A stretch of DNA of 64,000 bases from assembly GCA_964484185.1 (NCBI GenBank), contig CAZAEQ010000025.1:1-64000 (forward strand). Reading direction: 5' to 3'. The notes under the pieces are model-generated. The model worked only from the letters and a program-made list of their open reading frames with translations, ran no database searches and had not been told where the DNA came from. A program made the translations under genes and the position numbers. This document shows positions 9,333 through 18,416 of this stretch, in pieces. This stretch comes from F1-120-MAGs238 sp964484185 (GTDB taxonomy: Bacteria > Planctomycetota > Phycisphaerae > Phycisphaerales > UBA1924). Every line of letters starts with the position of its first letter. Position 1 is the first letter of the stretch.

Positions 9333-12300
9333 TCAGACGCCTACCGCAAGCGCATCGCGGTCGGTCAGCAGCGATCCATCAGACCGCGCCTTCACCGTGC
9401 CATCTCGACGCCAGGACCGCTCGCATTGTGGCTCCTGCCGCAGATCCAGCAGTTGGGCGGCACTTGCCTTGGGGTCCAATGTAATCCGCGAAACGCCAAT
9501 GAAGTCCGCCAGATCGACCGGATCAAACGCCTTCAGCGCCCCGTCCGCATCCGGAAGTGCAAAGCCGAAATCCATAACGTCGAACTGCAGCTTTTCCTCT
9601 TCCTTGCCGGTCTTGGGATTCACACTCTTGGTGCGAATGCCATGAGTCTCCTTGGCTTTCTCAAGGATGCCCAGCGTGGCCTCGCGTGCTTCGAACACTT
9701 TGCCCCAGGTCGCAGATCGCGAAACACCGTATCCAGCGATGAACTCCTTCGTATGCACCGTTGTCGTCGCTTCTTTAGGATCAACCTTGAGCAGCGCGCG
9801 ATACGCCTCATCTGCCGTATGCGGCAGCATCGGCGCGAGCAACCTCACCAGCCCATCGGTCAAACGCCAAAGCGTCTGCTGCGTCTGCCGACGGCGAACC
9901 GAGTCGGCCTTATCACAATACAACCGATCCTTCGCCGCGGCCAGGTAATAGGCCGAAAGCGTGGTGTTACAGAAGTCATACATCCGCAAATTCGCATTGC
10001 GGAAATCAAACTCGTTGTAGTACTTGATGATCTCCGTTGCAAATGCATCGAATTCAGCCAACACCCACGCATCGATCGATGTGGGCGTCGGTGCCGGGAG
10101 TGATGCACTGTCACCGCCGGTCCCATCGGACCCGACGTTGTAGTCGTACAGATTGCTGAGCATGAACCGCAGCGTGTTTCGGATCTTCACATATTGCCCG
10201 CCCGCGACATCAAAGTACGAACGATCGACCTTCACATCGTTCTCGTAGGAGAGCGAAGCCACCCACCATCGCAGCACATCCGCCCCGTAATCCTTAAGCA
10301 AACCCTCGATAGTGTCGCCCTTGCTCTTACTGAGTTTCAGGCCATCTTTGTCAACCATGAATCCGTGTGTCAAGATCGTCTTGAATGGCGCGACGCCGGT
10401 TGCTCCAAGCGCAGGCAGCAGCGACAACTGGAACCATCCACGATGTTGATCTGATCCTTCAAGATAGAGATCCGCCGGATATCCAAGCCCGCGCTCGCGC
10501 AGCACCGCATTCCACGATGATCCGGATTCAAACCAGACATCGAGAATGTCGCCGCCCTTTTTCAGATTCGCCATATTGGCAAGTACCTTGGTCGCAAGCG
10601 CCTTGTTCGCCGGATCGGTTTCCTGGTCCACTGAATAGTGCTTCAGCAGGTCCGGGATCTCAGCTGTAAACCAGATATCCGCGCCGTTCTCACGAACACG
10701 CTTGGCGATCGCCTTCACAGTTGCGCTCGTCATGAACGCCTGTTCGCGTCCGTTCTCATCGAGCCACGTCAGGCTCGGGATCGGCAATCCCCACGCACGC
10801 TGACGTGAAATACACCAATCTGGGCGGCTATCGAGCATGCCGCGCATGCGATTGCGTCCCCACTCAGGAACAAACTTCACGTCCTGTGCAGTCGTCTTGA
10901 GCGCAAGTTCACGCAGCGAACCATCGCCCGAATTCCGCTTCTGGTCCACCGTGACAAACCACTGTTCAGTACAGCGGAAAATCGTCGGCGTCTTGCTGCG
11001 CCAATCGTGTGGATAGGAGTGGCTGAACATGTGATGCAGGAACATGTGTCCGCTGTTCACAAGATGATCAACCACTTTCTTATTCGCATCCCAGACCGTG
11101 ATGCCGCCGCCGAGCCACTCCGGCACCGAGGCGTCATAGGTTCCGTTGCCGCGAACGGGGCAATAGATCGGCAGCCCTTCGCGCAAGCCGGTCTGGTAGT
11201 CATCGGCACCATGGCCCGGAGCAGTATGCACGAGACCCGTGCCATCCTCAAGCGTGACATAGTCCGCCGCGAGGATCGAATACACCTTCGCCAAATTCGC
11301 CCCGCGCGACTGCTTGGCATCGAACTTGGGCAAGCCGTCCACAAACGGATGGCGGTACTTCAGGCCAACAAGCTTTGCGCCCGAAGTCTTAGCGATTACA
11401 ACAACGCTTTCTGTCTTGCCCTTTTCTGCAATCCGTTTCACCGCATCCGCAGCAACCACCGAGATGTTTCCATCGAGGAACACCAGCGCGTATTCATACT
11501 TCTCATTTACAGCGATCGCCAGGTTCGCGGGCAACGTCCAGGGAGTCGTTGTCCAGATCATGAAACTGGGCCGAGCATGCGGCCGCTGTCCAGGTCGCAC
11601 CTTCGCCTTAGGAGTATCGGGTCCTCCGCTCTCGGCTTCTTCCTCATCATCGTCGTCAGACACGGGCGGCAAGCCAAATGCGTCATACACCGCATCCGCA
11701 TTCTCAGCCTCGAAATCAACATACACCGATGGATCTTCGCGATCCATGTATTCAAGTTCCGCTTCCGCGAGCGCGGTCTCGTTGGCAACCGACCAGTGAA
11801 CCGGCTTGAGTGCGCGATAGACCAATCCCTCATTGCACAATGCCGCCAGCACTTCCAATACAGCGCCTTCGTACTCTGGTTTCATCGTGAGGTACGGATT
11901 GTCATAATCGCCCAGCGTCAAGAGCTGCTGCATCTGGCCGCTCTGCAGCTTCACATACTTTTCCGCATACGCCTGACATTCCCGCCGCACGATCATCTTC
12001 TTTTGGCCGTCGGGCATGTCATTAAGCTTGGCCAGCTTGCCCTTCTCCTGCATCTCGAGCATCACCTTGTGCTCGATCGGCAGGCCGTGGCAATCCCAAC
12101 CTGGGACATATGGGCAATCCAAACCCTGCATGGTCTTGGATCGCACCACAAGATCCTTGAGCGTCTTGTTCATCATGTGGCCAAGGTGGATCGAGCCGTT
12201 TGCGTACGGAGGTCCATCGTGGAACAGATACTTAGGCTTGCCCTTGCGTGCTTCTCGCACCGCGCGATACATGCCGATCTCATTCCATCGCTTCAGTGTC

Positions 12301-12404
12301 GATGGTTCGTTCTGTACCAGGTTCGCCTTCATGGCAAACGTGGTCTGCGGCAAATTCAACGTTGCCTTGTAGTTTTTCTTTTCAGCGGGTGCGGGAGTGG
12401 TCAT
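9333..12404 (-). CDS. ileS: Isoleucyl-tRNA synthetase
   Basis: Charges tRNA-Ile and edits misactivated valine. 1023 residues. The class I signatures are present: HLGH at 73-76 and KLSKSKG near 650. The CP1 editing domain holds TTTPWTLPANLA and GTGLVHTAPGHGADDY. An acidic insert (DDDDEEEAESGG) sits just before the editing motif. The C-terminal end is unusual: where bacterial enzymes carry a CxxC...CxxC zinc knuckle, this protein has a single Cys in CERSWRRDG and no further Cys to the end. A 23-base near-palindrome (12462-12484) lies in the leader. Confidence 0.97.
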   Translation of the reverse strand: MTTPAPAEKKNYKATLNLPQTTFAMKANLVQNEPSTLKRWNEIGMYRAVREARKGKPKYLFHDGPPYANGSIHLGHMMNKTLKDLVVRSKTMQGLDCPYVPGWDCHGLPIEHKVMLEMQEKGKLAKLNDMPDGQKKMIVRRECQAYAEKYVKLQSGQMQQLLTLGDYDNPYLTMKPEYEGAVLEVLAALCNEGLVYRALKPVHWSVANETALAEAELEYMDREDPSVYVDFEAENADAVYDAFGLPPVSDDDDEEEAESGGPDTPKAKVRPGQRPHARPSFMIWTTTPWTLPANLAIAVNEKYEYALVFLDGNISVVAADAVKRIAEKGKTESVVVIAKTSGAKLVGLKYRHPFVDGLPKFDAKQSRGANLAKVYSILAADYVTLEDGTGLVHTAPGHGADDYQTGLREGLPIYCPVRGNGTYDASVPEWLGGGITVWDANKKVVDHLVNSGHMFLHHMFSHSYPHDWRSKTPTIFRCTEQWFVTVDQKRNSGDGSLRELALKTTAQDVKFVPEWGRNRMRGMLDSRPDWCISRQRAWGLPIPSLTWLDENGREQAFMTSATVKAIAKRVRENGADIWFTAEIPDLLKHYSVDQETDPANKALATKVLANMANLKKGGDILDVWFESGSSWNAVLRERGLGYPADLYLEGSDQHRGWFQLSLLPALGATGVAPFKTILTHGFMVDKDGLKLSKSKGDTIEGLLKDYGADVLRWWVASLSYENDVKVDRSYFDVAGGQYVKIRNTLRFMLSNLYDYNVGSDGTGGDSASLPAPTPTSIDAWVLAEFDAFATEIIKYYNEFDFRNANLRMYDFCNTTLSAYYLAAAKDRLYCDKADSVRRRQTQQTLWRLTDGLVRLLAPMLPHTADEAYRALLKVDPKEATTTVHTKEFIAGYGVSRSATWGKVFEAREATLGILEKAKETHGIRTKSVNPKTGKEEEKLQFDVMDFGFALPDADGALKAFDPVDLADFIGVSRITLDPKASAAQLLDLRQEPQCERSWRRDGTVKARSDGSLLTDRDALAVGV

Positions 12405-12461
12405 ATGTGAATCCAGTTTTCAGCGTGAAGTGTCAGAAAAGTCAGTGATGATACCGAGCAA

Positions 12462-12484
12462 CACGATTCCTCGAAGGATTCGTG
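12462..12484. promoter_or_regulatory. Near-palindrome between ileS and fabI
   Basis: Arms CACGA-T-TCCT and AGGA-T-TCGTG mirror each other around a 3-base centre, with one T:T mismatch in each arm. It lies in the 266-base divergent region, 58 bases upstream of the ileS ATG. It could be an operator or a leader hairpin. The rest of 12405-12670 shows no other feature I can support. Confidence 0.3.
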
Positions 12485-12670
12485 AATGTGTTTGAAACGG
12501 GCCCCGATTTGAGAACGATGCAGCCAAAGGCTCGCCCTTCACCGGGGCAGGGTAATTCGAAATATGTGCCTTGGGGCCGCGGTCATGCCCCATGATATGC
12601 CGGAAGAAGTGCTGATGTCCGGCTTCTATTCGCCGCTGCATGCCCCTGCCTCACGTCCTAAACTCCGCCC

Positions 12671-13456
12671 ATGAAGTTACTCGATGGAAAGATCGCCCTG
12701 ATCGTCGGAATCGCCAATGACCGCTCGTACGCATGGCACATCGCCAAAGCCCTGGCCGAGCATGGTTGCAAGCTCGCCTTCACCCATATCCCCGGCGAAA
12801 AGAACGAACGCCGGACGCGCAAAGCCGTTGAAGAACTCGCGCTGCCCGATCCCTGGTTCTGTGAACTGGACGCTGGCAACGACCAGCAACTCGATGCCTG
12901 CTTTGCCAAGTTCTCCGAAAAATTCGACAAGCTTGACATCCTCGTCCACTCGATCGCCTTTGCCGACCGCGAATGGCTCCAGCCCGGGAAGTTCGCAACC
13001 ACTCCCCGCTCTGTCTACCTCTCGGCAATCGATATTTCTGCCTACACCCTGCTTGCAATGGCCGGTCGCGCCAAGCCCTTGATGCAAAAAGCTGGCGGCG
13101 GCAGCATCATGGCAATGTCCTATTACGGCGGCGAAAAGGTCGTCCCAGGCTACAACGTCATGGGGGTTGCCAAAGCTGCCCTCGAATGTTCGGCCCGGTA
13201 CCTGGCGTCTGAAATGGGAGCTGACAACATCCGCGTAAACATCATCTCCGGCGGCTATCTCCGCACCCTGGCAAGTTCCGCGGTTGGCGGCACAGGAGTC
13301 ATGGAAGAACGCTCAGCCGAGCGGTCGCCTTTGCGTCGTCCTGTTGAGGGCGAAGATGTTGGGCGGACGGCTGTGTACCTGGCCAGCAACCTGTCTTCTG
13401 GGGTTACGGGCGAGACGATCTACGTCGACTGCGGCGTGAACACCATCGGGGCCTAA
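12671..13456 (+). CDS. fabI: Enoyl-[acyl-carrier-protein] reductase (FabI type)
   Basis: NADH-dependent reductase for the last step of each fatty-acid elongation cycle. 261 residues, standard for FabI. The modified Rossmann motif LIVGIANDRSYAWHIAKAL sits at the N-terminus, HSIAFADR in the middle, and the catalytic Tyr-x6-Lys is YNVMGVAK (Tyr161, Lys168) preceded by the FabI-type SYYGGEK. The usual SAGPIRT loop appears as SGGYLRT, a mild variation in the substrate loop. The C-terminus GETIYVDCGVNTIG is typical. No other fab gene is next to it; it is divergent from ileS. Confidence 0.95.
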   Translation: MKLLDGKIALIVGIANDRSYAWHIAKALAEHGCKLAFTHIPGEKNERRTRKAVEELALPDPWFCELDAGNDQQLDACFAKFSEKFDKLDILVHSIAFADREWLQPGKFATTPRSVYLSAIDISAYTLLAMAGRAKPLMQKAGGGSIMAMSYYGGEKVVPGYNVMGVAKAALECSARYLASEMGADNIRVNIISGGYLRTLASSAVGGTGVMEERSAERSPLRRPVEGEDVGRTAVYLASNLSSGVTGETIYVDCGVNTIGA

Positions 13457-13522
13457 TCAAGAATCTGATAGTTTTTCAAGGTTTTATGGCGGACCAGAGC
13501 GGAACCCGCCGAAGGTGGCACT

Positions 13523-13762
13523 ATGGGAGTGTTCGGTCCTAATTCAACGCCCCAGGTGCAGCCAACGGTCAGACAGGCCGATCGGTCGCACCCTGATGCG
13601 CAGCGGAAGAATAAAGATCAGAAAAAAAAGGGCGAGGATGAAGGCAAGCGCCCTGCACGTGAAGCCGATTCTGTACAGGTCAAAGGTGCATTAGATACAG
13701 GAAGCAAGACATCAAAGCCGGTTGTTAGGCCGCCGGGAAAGCACATCGATTTCTCGGCATGA
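13523..13762 (+). CDS. Small charged hypothetical protein
   Basis: 79 residues, probably disordered, rich in Lys, Arg, Asp and Gln (NKDQKKKGEDEGKRP). No cysteine, membrane segment or known fold is visible. A strong ribosome site, GAAGGTGG, sits 5 bases before the ATG, the best reason to call it a gene. It follows fabI by 66 bases and faces trxB. Function unknown. Confidence 0.55.
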   Translation: MGVFGPNSTPQVQPTVRQADRSHPDAQRKNKDQKKKGEDEGKRPAREADSVQVKGALDTGSKTSKPVVRPPGKHIDFSA

Positions 13763-13792
13763 AGTAGCATCGGCTGTGAGCCGACGCCACAT

Positions 13793-14758
13793 CTAGTGAT
13801 GCTCTGCAAGCCAGCGTTCGGCATCGATCGCCGCCTGGCAGCCCATTCCTGCGGCGGTCACTGCCTGGCGATAGTGAGCATCGGCGACATCGCCTGCCGC
13901 GAAAACACCGGGAATGTTGGTGTAGCTTGAGCGTGTGCGCAGATTGACATAGCCGGAGTCATCAAGTTCTACGCCGCTGCCTTTGAGGAATTTTGTTGAT
14001 GGTGTGTGGCCGATCGCGATGAAGAGACCTTTGAGGTCCAGGTGTGAGCGGGCTTTGGTGACGGTGTCTTCAAGTTCAACGCCGGTCAGGCGCTCATCGC
14101 CTTTGCACTCGACGATGGTCTTGTTCCAGAGGACTTTCACGTTGGGCTTGGAGAGCAGACGTTCCTGCATGATTTTGCTGGCGCGGAAGGAATCGCGGCG
14201 GTGGATCATGTAGACGGTTGAAGCGAACTTGGTCAGGTAGTTCGCTTCTTCCATGGCGGTATCGCCGCCGCCGACTACGCCGAGGGGCTGATTGCGGAAG
14301 AGTGGCAGCGCGCCATCACAGACTGCGCAGGCAGAGACGCCGCCACCGCTGCGGGCCAGACGCATTTCGCTGTCGAGTCCGAGCCAGTTGGCCACTGCGC
14401 CACTGGCGATGATGACTGCGGCAGCCTTGACGACTTCGCCGTTTGAAATGTGAAGTTCGAATGGACGCTTGGAGAAATCGCAGCGCAGGACATCTTCAGA
14501 AATGACCTTGGTACCGAACCGCTCAGCCTGCGCCTGAAACATCGACATCATTTCCGGGCCATCGATCCCCTTTGGAAAACCGGGGTAATTCTCAACCTCG
14601 GTGGTCAGCATGAGCTGGCCGCCGGGGAGGATTGGACCTGGGTCGTTTTTGGGAATGCCGCAGTAAACGACCGGATCGAGCTGGGCGCGGGCGGCGTAGA
14701 TTGCTGCGGTCCAGCCGGCAGGGCCGGAACCGATGATAATGAGCTTATGAACTGACAT
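13793..14758 (-). CDS. trxB: Thioredoxin reductase
   Basis: Flavoenzyme that passes electrons from NADPH to thioredoxin. 321 residues, standard length. FAD-binding GSGPAGWTAAIYAARA at the N-terminus, the redox-active CAVC (Cys144, Cys147) in SACAVCDGALP, the NADPH motif GGGDTAMEEANYL and the C-terminal FAD motif GVFAAGDVAD. No trxA is adjacent. A short hairpin (TCGGCT/AGCCGA, 13770-13784) lies between it and the convergent small gene. The secreted-protein gene upstream (14782-16335) ends 23 bases before this start, so the two may be cotranscribed. Confidence 0.96.
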   Translation of the reverse strand: MSVHKLIIIGSGPAGWTAAIYAARAQLDPVVYCGIPKNDPGPILPGGQLMLTTEVENYPGFPKGIDGPEMMSMFQAQAERFGTKVISEDVLRCDFSKRPFELHISNGEVVKAAAVIIASGAVANWLGLDSEMRLARSGGGVSACAVCDGALPLFRNQPLGVVGGGDTAMEEANYLTKFASTVYMIHRRDSFRASKIMQERLLSKPNVKVLWNKTIVECKGDERLTGVELEDTVTKARSHLDLKGLFIAIGHTPSTKFLKGSGVELDDSGYVNLRTRSSYTNIPGVFAAGDVADAHYRQAVTAAGMGCQAAIDAERWLAEHH

Positions 14759-14781
14759 GAATTTCTCCGAGGTCGGACTGA

Positions 14782-16335
14782 TTATTTAAGCAATCCGGAC
14801 TCGAGCAAGTGCTTGCGTTCGAGCGCGACCAGTGGCGGCCAGATGAGGTAGTCTGCGCCTTCGACTTTGACGATTGTGTTCTGAATCTTCTCGGCCCAGT
14901 TCTTGTGGTTGTCGGAACCGATTGAGTAGATAATGAACGTGTCGTCGGAAACCGGCGCTGCGAAATTAACGCCAGAGCCGGAGACAATGTTCATGACGTG
15001 GGGCTTGGGGTCTTGTTTTTCACCGCGGGGCTGATCGCGGATAGGGACGAAATATTCCATCGGCGGATTACCGCGTTCGCGTGGTGCGATGTTGAATGGA
15101 TCTTTCTCGAGAACCTTTTGCCAGAACGGCTGCACGGAAGCAACGGTCGGACCAAAGCTCTTGCGCTCATAGAAGAGGCCCAGGTGTGCAATGGCCAGAC
15201 GAGTGCCGACTGCTTCAACTTTGATCGCCTGCTTCTGGTTGATCAGCGATTCCATGTCGGGAATTGTCGCGAGGATGACTGAATATTCGCCCTGATTGAG
15301 CTTTGAATATTCGTACGGCTGCAACATGCGGCGGCTATAGAAATCTTCTGGCCAACGAGCGGAGAAGTCACCGAAAACCCGGTCGAGCATTTTGGTGGTA
15401 TCGATCTGATCTTTGTGGCTCATCGCGCTGGAGCGCCAACGGGCTGCCTCACTGAACAGTCGCATCGGCTGGCTTGCGGAACCGATCGATGCGAGAGTTG
15501 TTGCGAAGACGCGTTCGTCGGGGCCCTTGCGTGGAATAAACACGCGGGCGACAATCTGCTCAGCGCCGATCAGGTCGGCACGGGGGAACTTCAAACGATC
15601 GGTCTGGACCGCTTCTCTTTCGTCGAGGCGTTCAAGATACTTGTGAAGCATCGCGACATCGATGGTCCGCTTGCCGCGGAAATCGCTGTAGAGCACATCG
15701 CGGAAGCGATGAAGGGCGATCTGCATCTGATCGAGACCCCAACTTGCTTCGCGGTAGAACTGTCGGTCGGCCAACTGACGGGCGAAGGCGAACCAGTTCA
15801 AATCAAGTTCGGCAGCCTCGGGGCATTTACCCTCAGAGACCAACCGCGTTGTTTCGATCTGCACAAGCACTGCCAGGCTTGCGAGCATTGGCTGGTAGAG
15901 CAACTGAGTAGCAGAGAGGGTCGGGGGGTCACCGACTTCGGCGTAGGCCTTGGCTTTGATAATCGCCATCGGCACGCCATCGGTGCCGTAAGGAAGTCCG
16001 AAGGCAAACTGCTCCTTGCCTTTTTGCTTTTCGGTGACTTTCTTGAGTCCTTCTAGGGCGGCCTGCTGAGCCGGCTTTTGTGCCCAGATCGCGCAATCTG
16101 CCCAACCGGCAGAACTCACTGGCATGAGCATGGATGTTTCAATGTCCCTTGCCGCCGCGGGCACCTTGTCCATCGCCGCGATCAGTGGCAGAATGATCAG
16201 ATCGCTTCGAAGCGATTGTTTGATATCCGCATAGGCCTTGTTCGCCTGGCCTACGTATTCATCAGCGCGAGCCTGATTGACAGAAGCGCTGAGCGAGATT
16301 CCTACCAGAATGGCGGCGACGGTCTTTGACATCAT
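14782..16335 (-). CDS. Secreted hypothetical protein
   Basis: 517 residues with a signal peptide: KTVAAILVGISLSASVNQARA followed by DEYVGQ suggests cleavage after ARA. The ribosome site CGGAG lies just upstream of the ATG pair. The mature part is mixed alpha/beta with helical stretches such as LNWFAFARQLADRQFYREA. No family motif is recognised. It may be transcribed together with trxB downstream. Confidence 0.7.
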   Translation of the reverse strand: MMSKTVAAILVGISLSASVNQARADEYVGQANKAYADIKQSLRSDLIILPLIAAMDKVPAAARDIETSMLMPVSSAGWADCAIWAQKPAQQAALEGLKKVTEKQKGKEQFAFGLPYGTDGVPMAIIKAKAYAEVGDPPTLSATQLLYQPMLASLAVLVQIETTRLVSEGKCPEAAELDLNWFAFARQLADRQFYREASWGLDQMQIALHRFRDVLYSDFRGKRTIDVAMLHKYLERLDEREAVQTDRLKFPRADLIGAEQIVARVFIPRKGPDERVFATTLASIGSASQPMRLFSEAARWRSSAMSHKDQIDTTKMLDRVFGDFSARWPEDFYSRRMLQPYEYSKLNQGEYSVILATIPDMESLINQKQAIKVEAVGTRLAIAHLGLFYERKSFGPTVASVQPFWQKVLEKDPFNIAPRERGNPPMEYFVPIRDQPRGEKQDPKPHVMNIVSGSGVNFAAPVSDDTFIIYSIGSDNHKNWAEKIQNTIVKVEGADYLIWPPLVALERKHLLESGLLK

Positions 16336-16453
16336 TTCAGCTCCGAGGACAGAATTCCCGGCTTAGAGGTTCCGGGAGCCCGATGGTAGCAGAAGGTTGG
16401 GGGTCCGGCAAAGGGAATGAGACTCCTAATCGCATCGCCGGTTCGGGAAATTG

Positions 16454-17074
16454 TCAGTTGTCCGCTGCCTTCAGGGTCGAAGTTTCGGGATTGATCGTCA
16501 GTTCGCTAAGGCTGGAATCGACCAGGCCCGGGCAGCCACATTCGGCACAAATCACGACCCATTCGGATCGGGGTTCCCCATCAAGTTTCTCATCGCAGGT
16601 CGGACAGATGGGTGTGTCGGCACCCTTTATCACCACCGGCTTCTCGCAGTCCGGACATTGGACGAATTTTCGTTCTGAAACCGGAAGACCAACGAGTGAA
16701 TAGTGACACTTGATGCAAAATCCTCGCTCGATGAGGATGCTGCGGATCTGGCCAAGGAGCATTCGGTCGCGGAGCAGGAGTGCGGGTAGAAACCCGATCA
16801 GACAGACTGGTATAAGAAGGAACGCTCCGGCCACGGCAAGAACACTGCCGTGCTGGGCTTTAAGGTTGCTGAACCAGTCGGCATTGAGAGCAATGGCAAT
16901 AAATATCCAGAGCGCAGCCTGTGAAACACCTGCCACGATCAGGGCAATCACTACTCGAAGGAATCGCCGCCCCCACCGCCCTCGCGCCGCTGTTACAAAC
17001 CGCTCGCACTGGTCATCGCGGTAGTTGTCCAGCTCTGGGAATGCTCTGTAGATTTTCGTAAATGGAAATCGCAC
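16454..17074 (-). CDS. Membrane protein with two C-terminal zinc ribbons
   Basis: 206 residues. Two hydrophobic spans (from about 38, VVIALIVAGVSQAALWIFIA, and about 76, VLAVAGAFLLIPVCLIG) are followed by a cytosolic-looking tail with four CxxC pairs: CIKC, CPDC, CPTC and CAEC, enough for two zinc ribbons. The first has the C-x2-C-x-Y-S-L-x-G-L shape common in small planctomycete membrane proteins. It starts at GTG with GGA nine bases upstream. It lies between 3-hydroxybutyryl-CoA dehydrogenase and the secreted protein. Function unknown. Confidence 0.75.
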   Translation of the reverse strand: MRFPFTKIYRAFPELDNYRDDQCERFVTAARGRWGRRFLRVVIALIVAGVSQAALWIFIAIALNADWFSNLKAQHGSVLAVAGAFLLIPVCLIGFLPALLLRDRMLLGQIRSILIERGFCIKCHYSLVGLPVSERKFVQCPDCEKPVVIKGADTPICPTCDEKLDGEPRSEWVVICAECGCPGLVDSSLSELTINPETSTLKAADN

Positions 17075-17098
17075 ATAGATTCCAGTTGCGTCACGTTA

Positions 17099-17965
17099 TC
17101 ACTTGGCCGGATACTCATACACGCCGCGGCCGGTCTTATCTCCCAGTCTACCCGCAGACACAAGTTGTTTCAATGCGGGACATGCGCGGTAGCGATCGTT
17201 GTTCAGGCCTTCGGCGAGCACGTTCATGATGTTGACGCACGTGTCAAGGCCGATGTAATCGGCAAGACGAAGTGGGCCCATCGGGAAGTTGCAACCGAGC
17301 TTCATGATTCCATCGATTGCTTCCGGTTCGGCAACCCCTTCCATCCATGCATAAAACGCTTCGTTAATCATGGGCATCAACACGCGATTGGAAATGAAGC
17401 CTGCGCGGTCGTTGGCTTTCAATGGGGTTTTGCCCATCCGGGTCGAAAGAGCAATTGTGCGCTCTACCACATCTTTGGATGTCTGGATGCCCGGAATTAC
17501 TTCAACGAGTTGCATCAATGGGACCGGATTAAAGAAGTGCATGCCTACCACACGATGCGACCCTGCCCCAGCGGCGGTAGCAATCTCGGTGATACTGATG
17601 CTGGAGGTGTTACTGGCCAGAACGACTTCGGGTTGGGGGAACATCGCCGCGAGTTTGGCGAAAAGGTCTTTCTTTACTTTGGCATCTTCAACGATCGCTT
17701 CGACTACCCAGTCGGCGCCCTTGAGTTCGTCGAGAGTCCCAACCATCTTGATCCGCCCCACCGCCGCATCCATATCAGTTTGTGCGAGCTTTCCTTTTTC
17801 GACCAGTTTGGAAAGCGATTTTTTCTGGACTGCTTTGCATTTTTCGAGGGCGGCGGGGAAGGAGTCGTAGACGATGACGTTGATGCCGGCTACCGCGGCG
17901 ATCTGGGCGATGCCGCCACCCATTTGACCCGAACCGATGATGGCGATGGTTTTAACTTCTGACAT
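17099..17965 (-). CDS. 3-hydroxybutyryl-CoA dehydrogenase
   Basis: Oxidises or reduces 3-hydroxyacyl-CoA with NAD(P), in butanoate or fatty-acid metabolism. 288 residues, the length of stand-alone Hbd/PaaH-type enzymes. NAD-binding GSGQMGGGIAQIAAVAG at 11-27, SNTSSISITEIA with the catalytic Ser/Thr region, and the His-Glu dyad area GMHFFNPVPLMQLVEVI. The C-terminal domain has LKANDRAGFISNRVLMP and GPLRLADYIGLD. No thiolase or crotonase lies next to it, so the pathway direction is not clear from context. Confidence 0.93.
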   Translation of the reverse strand: MSEVKTIAIIGSGQMGGGIAQIAAVAGINVIVYDSFPAALEKCKAVQKKSLSKLVEKGKLAQTDMDAAVGRIKMVGTLDELKGADWVVEAIVEDAKVKKDLFAKLAAMFPQPEVVLASNTSSISITEIATAAGAGSHRVVGMHFFNPVPLMQLVEVIPGIQTSKDVVERTIALSTRMGKTPLKANDRAGFISNRVLMPMINEAFYAWMEGVAEPEAIDGIMKLGCNFPMGPLRLADYIGLDTCVNIMNVLAEGLNNDRYRACPALKQLVSAGRLGDKTGRGVYEYPAK

Positions 17966-18059
17966 GCAAAGGGTCCTTATAAAAGAATGAAGCGGAGTTT
18001 AGGTGTGAAATCGGGCCAGGCGACTTGATCCGAGGGTGCAAGGGTGCTTGGCTTGTTTC

Positions 18060-18368
18060 ATGAGCCGTATTGCACAACTGGAAAAACTTCTGGCGATGGA
18101 CGCGAACGACACCTTTGTGTTGTACGGCCTCGCACAGGAACACGCAAAAGCAGGAAATCACGCCGCGGCAGTCGTCTGGTATGACCGATGCCTGGCGGTA
18201 GATCCGGCGTACTGCTACGCATATTTCCACAAAGCGCGTTCGCAGCAGGCTTTGGAAGATCTGGTGGGAGCGGTTGGCACCCTAAAGGCCGGACAGGCGG
18301 CAAGCAAACAGGCCGGGGATAACAAAGCCCTGTCAGAAATCTCCGGCTACCTGGACGAAATCGAATAG
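18060..18368 (+). CDS. Small TPR-containing protein
   Basis: 102 residues, starting MSRIAQLEKLL at the ATG of 18060. Two tetratricopeptide-like helical pairs are visible: FVLYGLAQEHAKAGNHAAAVVWYDRCLAVDP and the following AYFHKARSQQALEDLVGAVG, with the alanine/glycine spacing typical of TPRs. Soluble, probably a protein-protein adaptor. It is flanked by the divergent dehydrogenase and the convergent Kelch-like gene, so no operon partner is evident. Confidence 0.75.
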   Translation: MSRIAQLEKLLAMDANDTFVLYGLAQEHAKAGNHAAAVVWYDRCLAVDPAYCYAYFHKARSQQALEDLVGAVGTLKAGQAASKQAGDNKALSEISGYLDEIE

Positions 18369-18416
18369 CAAACGATTGAGATGCAATGAATGATCCTTGA
18401 GAAAATTGCCCAGGCA

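Noticed and set aside
11007..12410. Long open frame of 467 codons on the plus strand across ileS
   Set aside because: Antisense to a well-supported gene and its product has no family features; a result of codon bias in GC-rich DNA.
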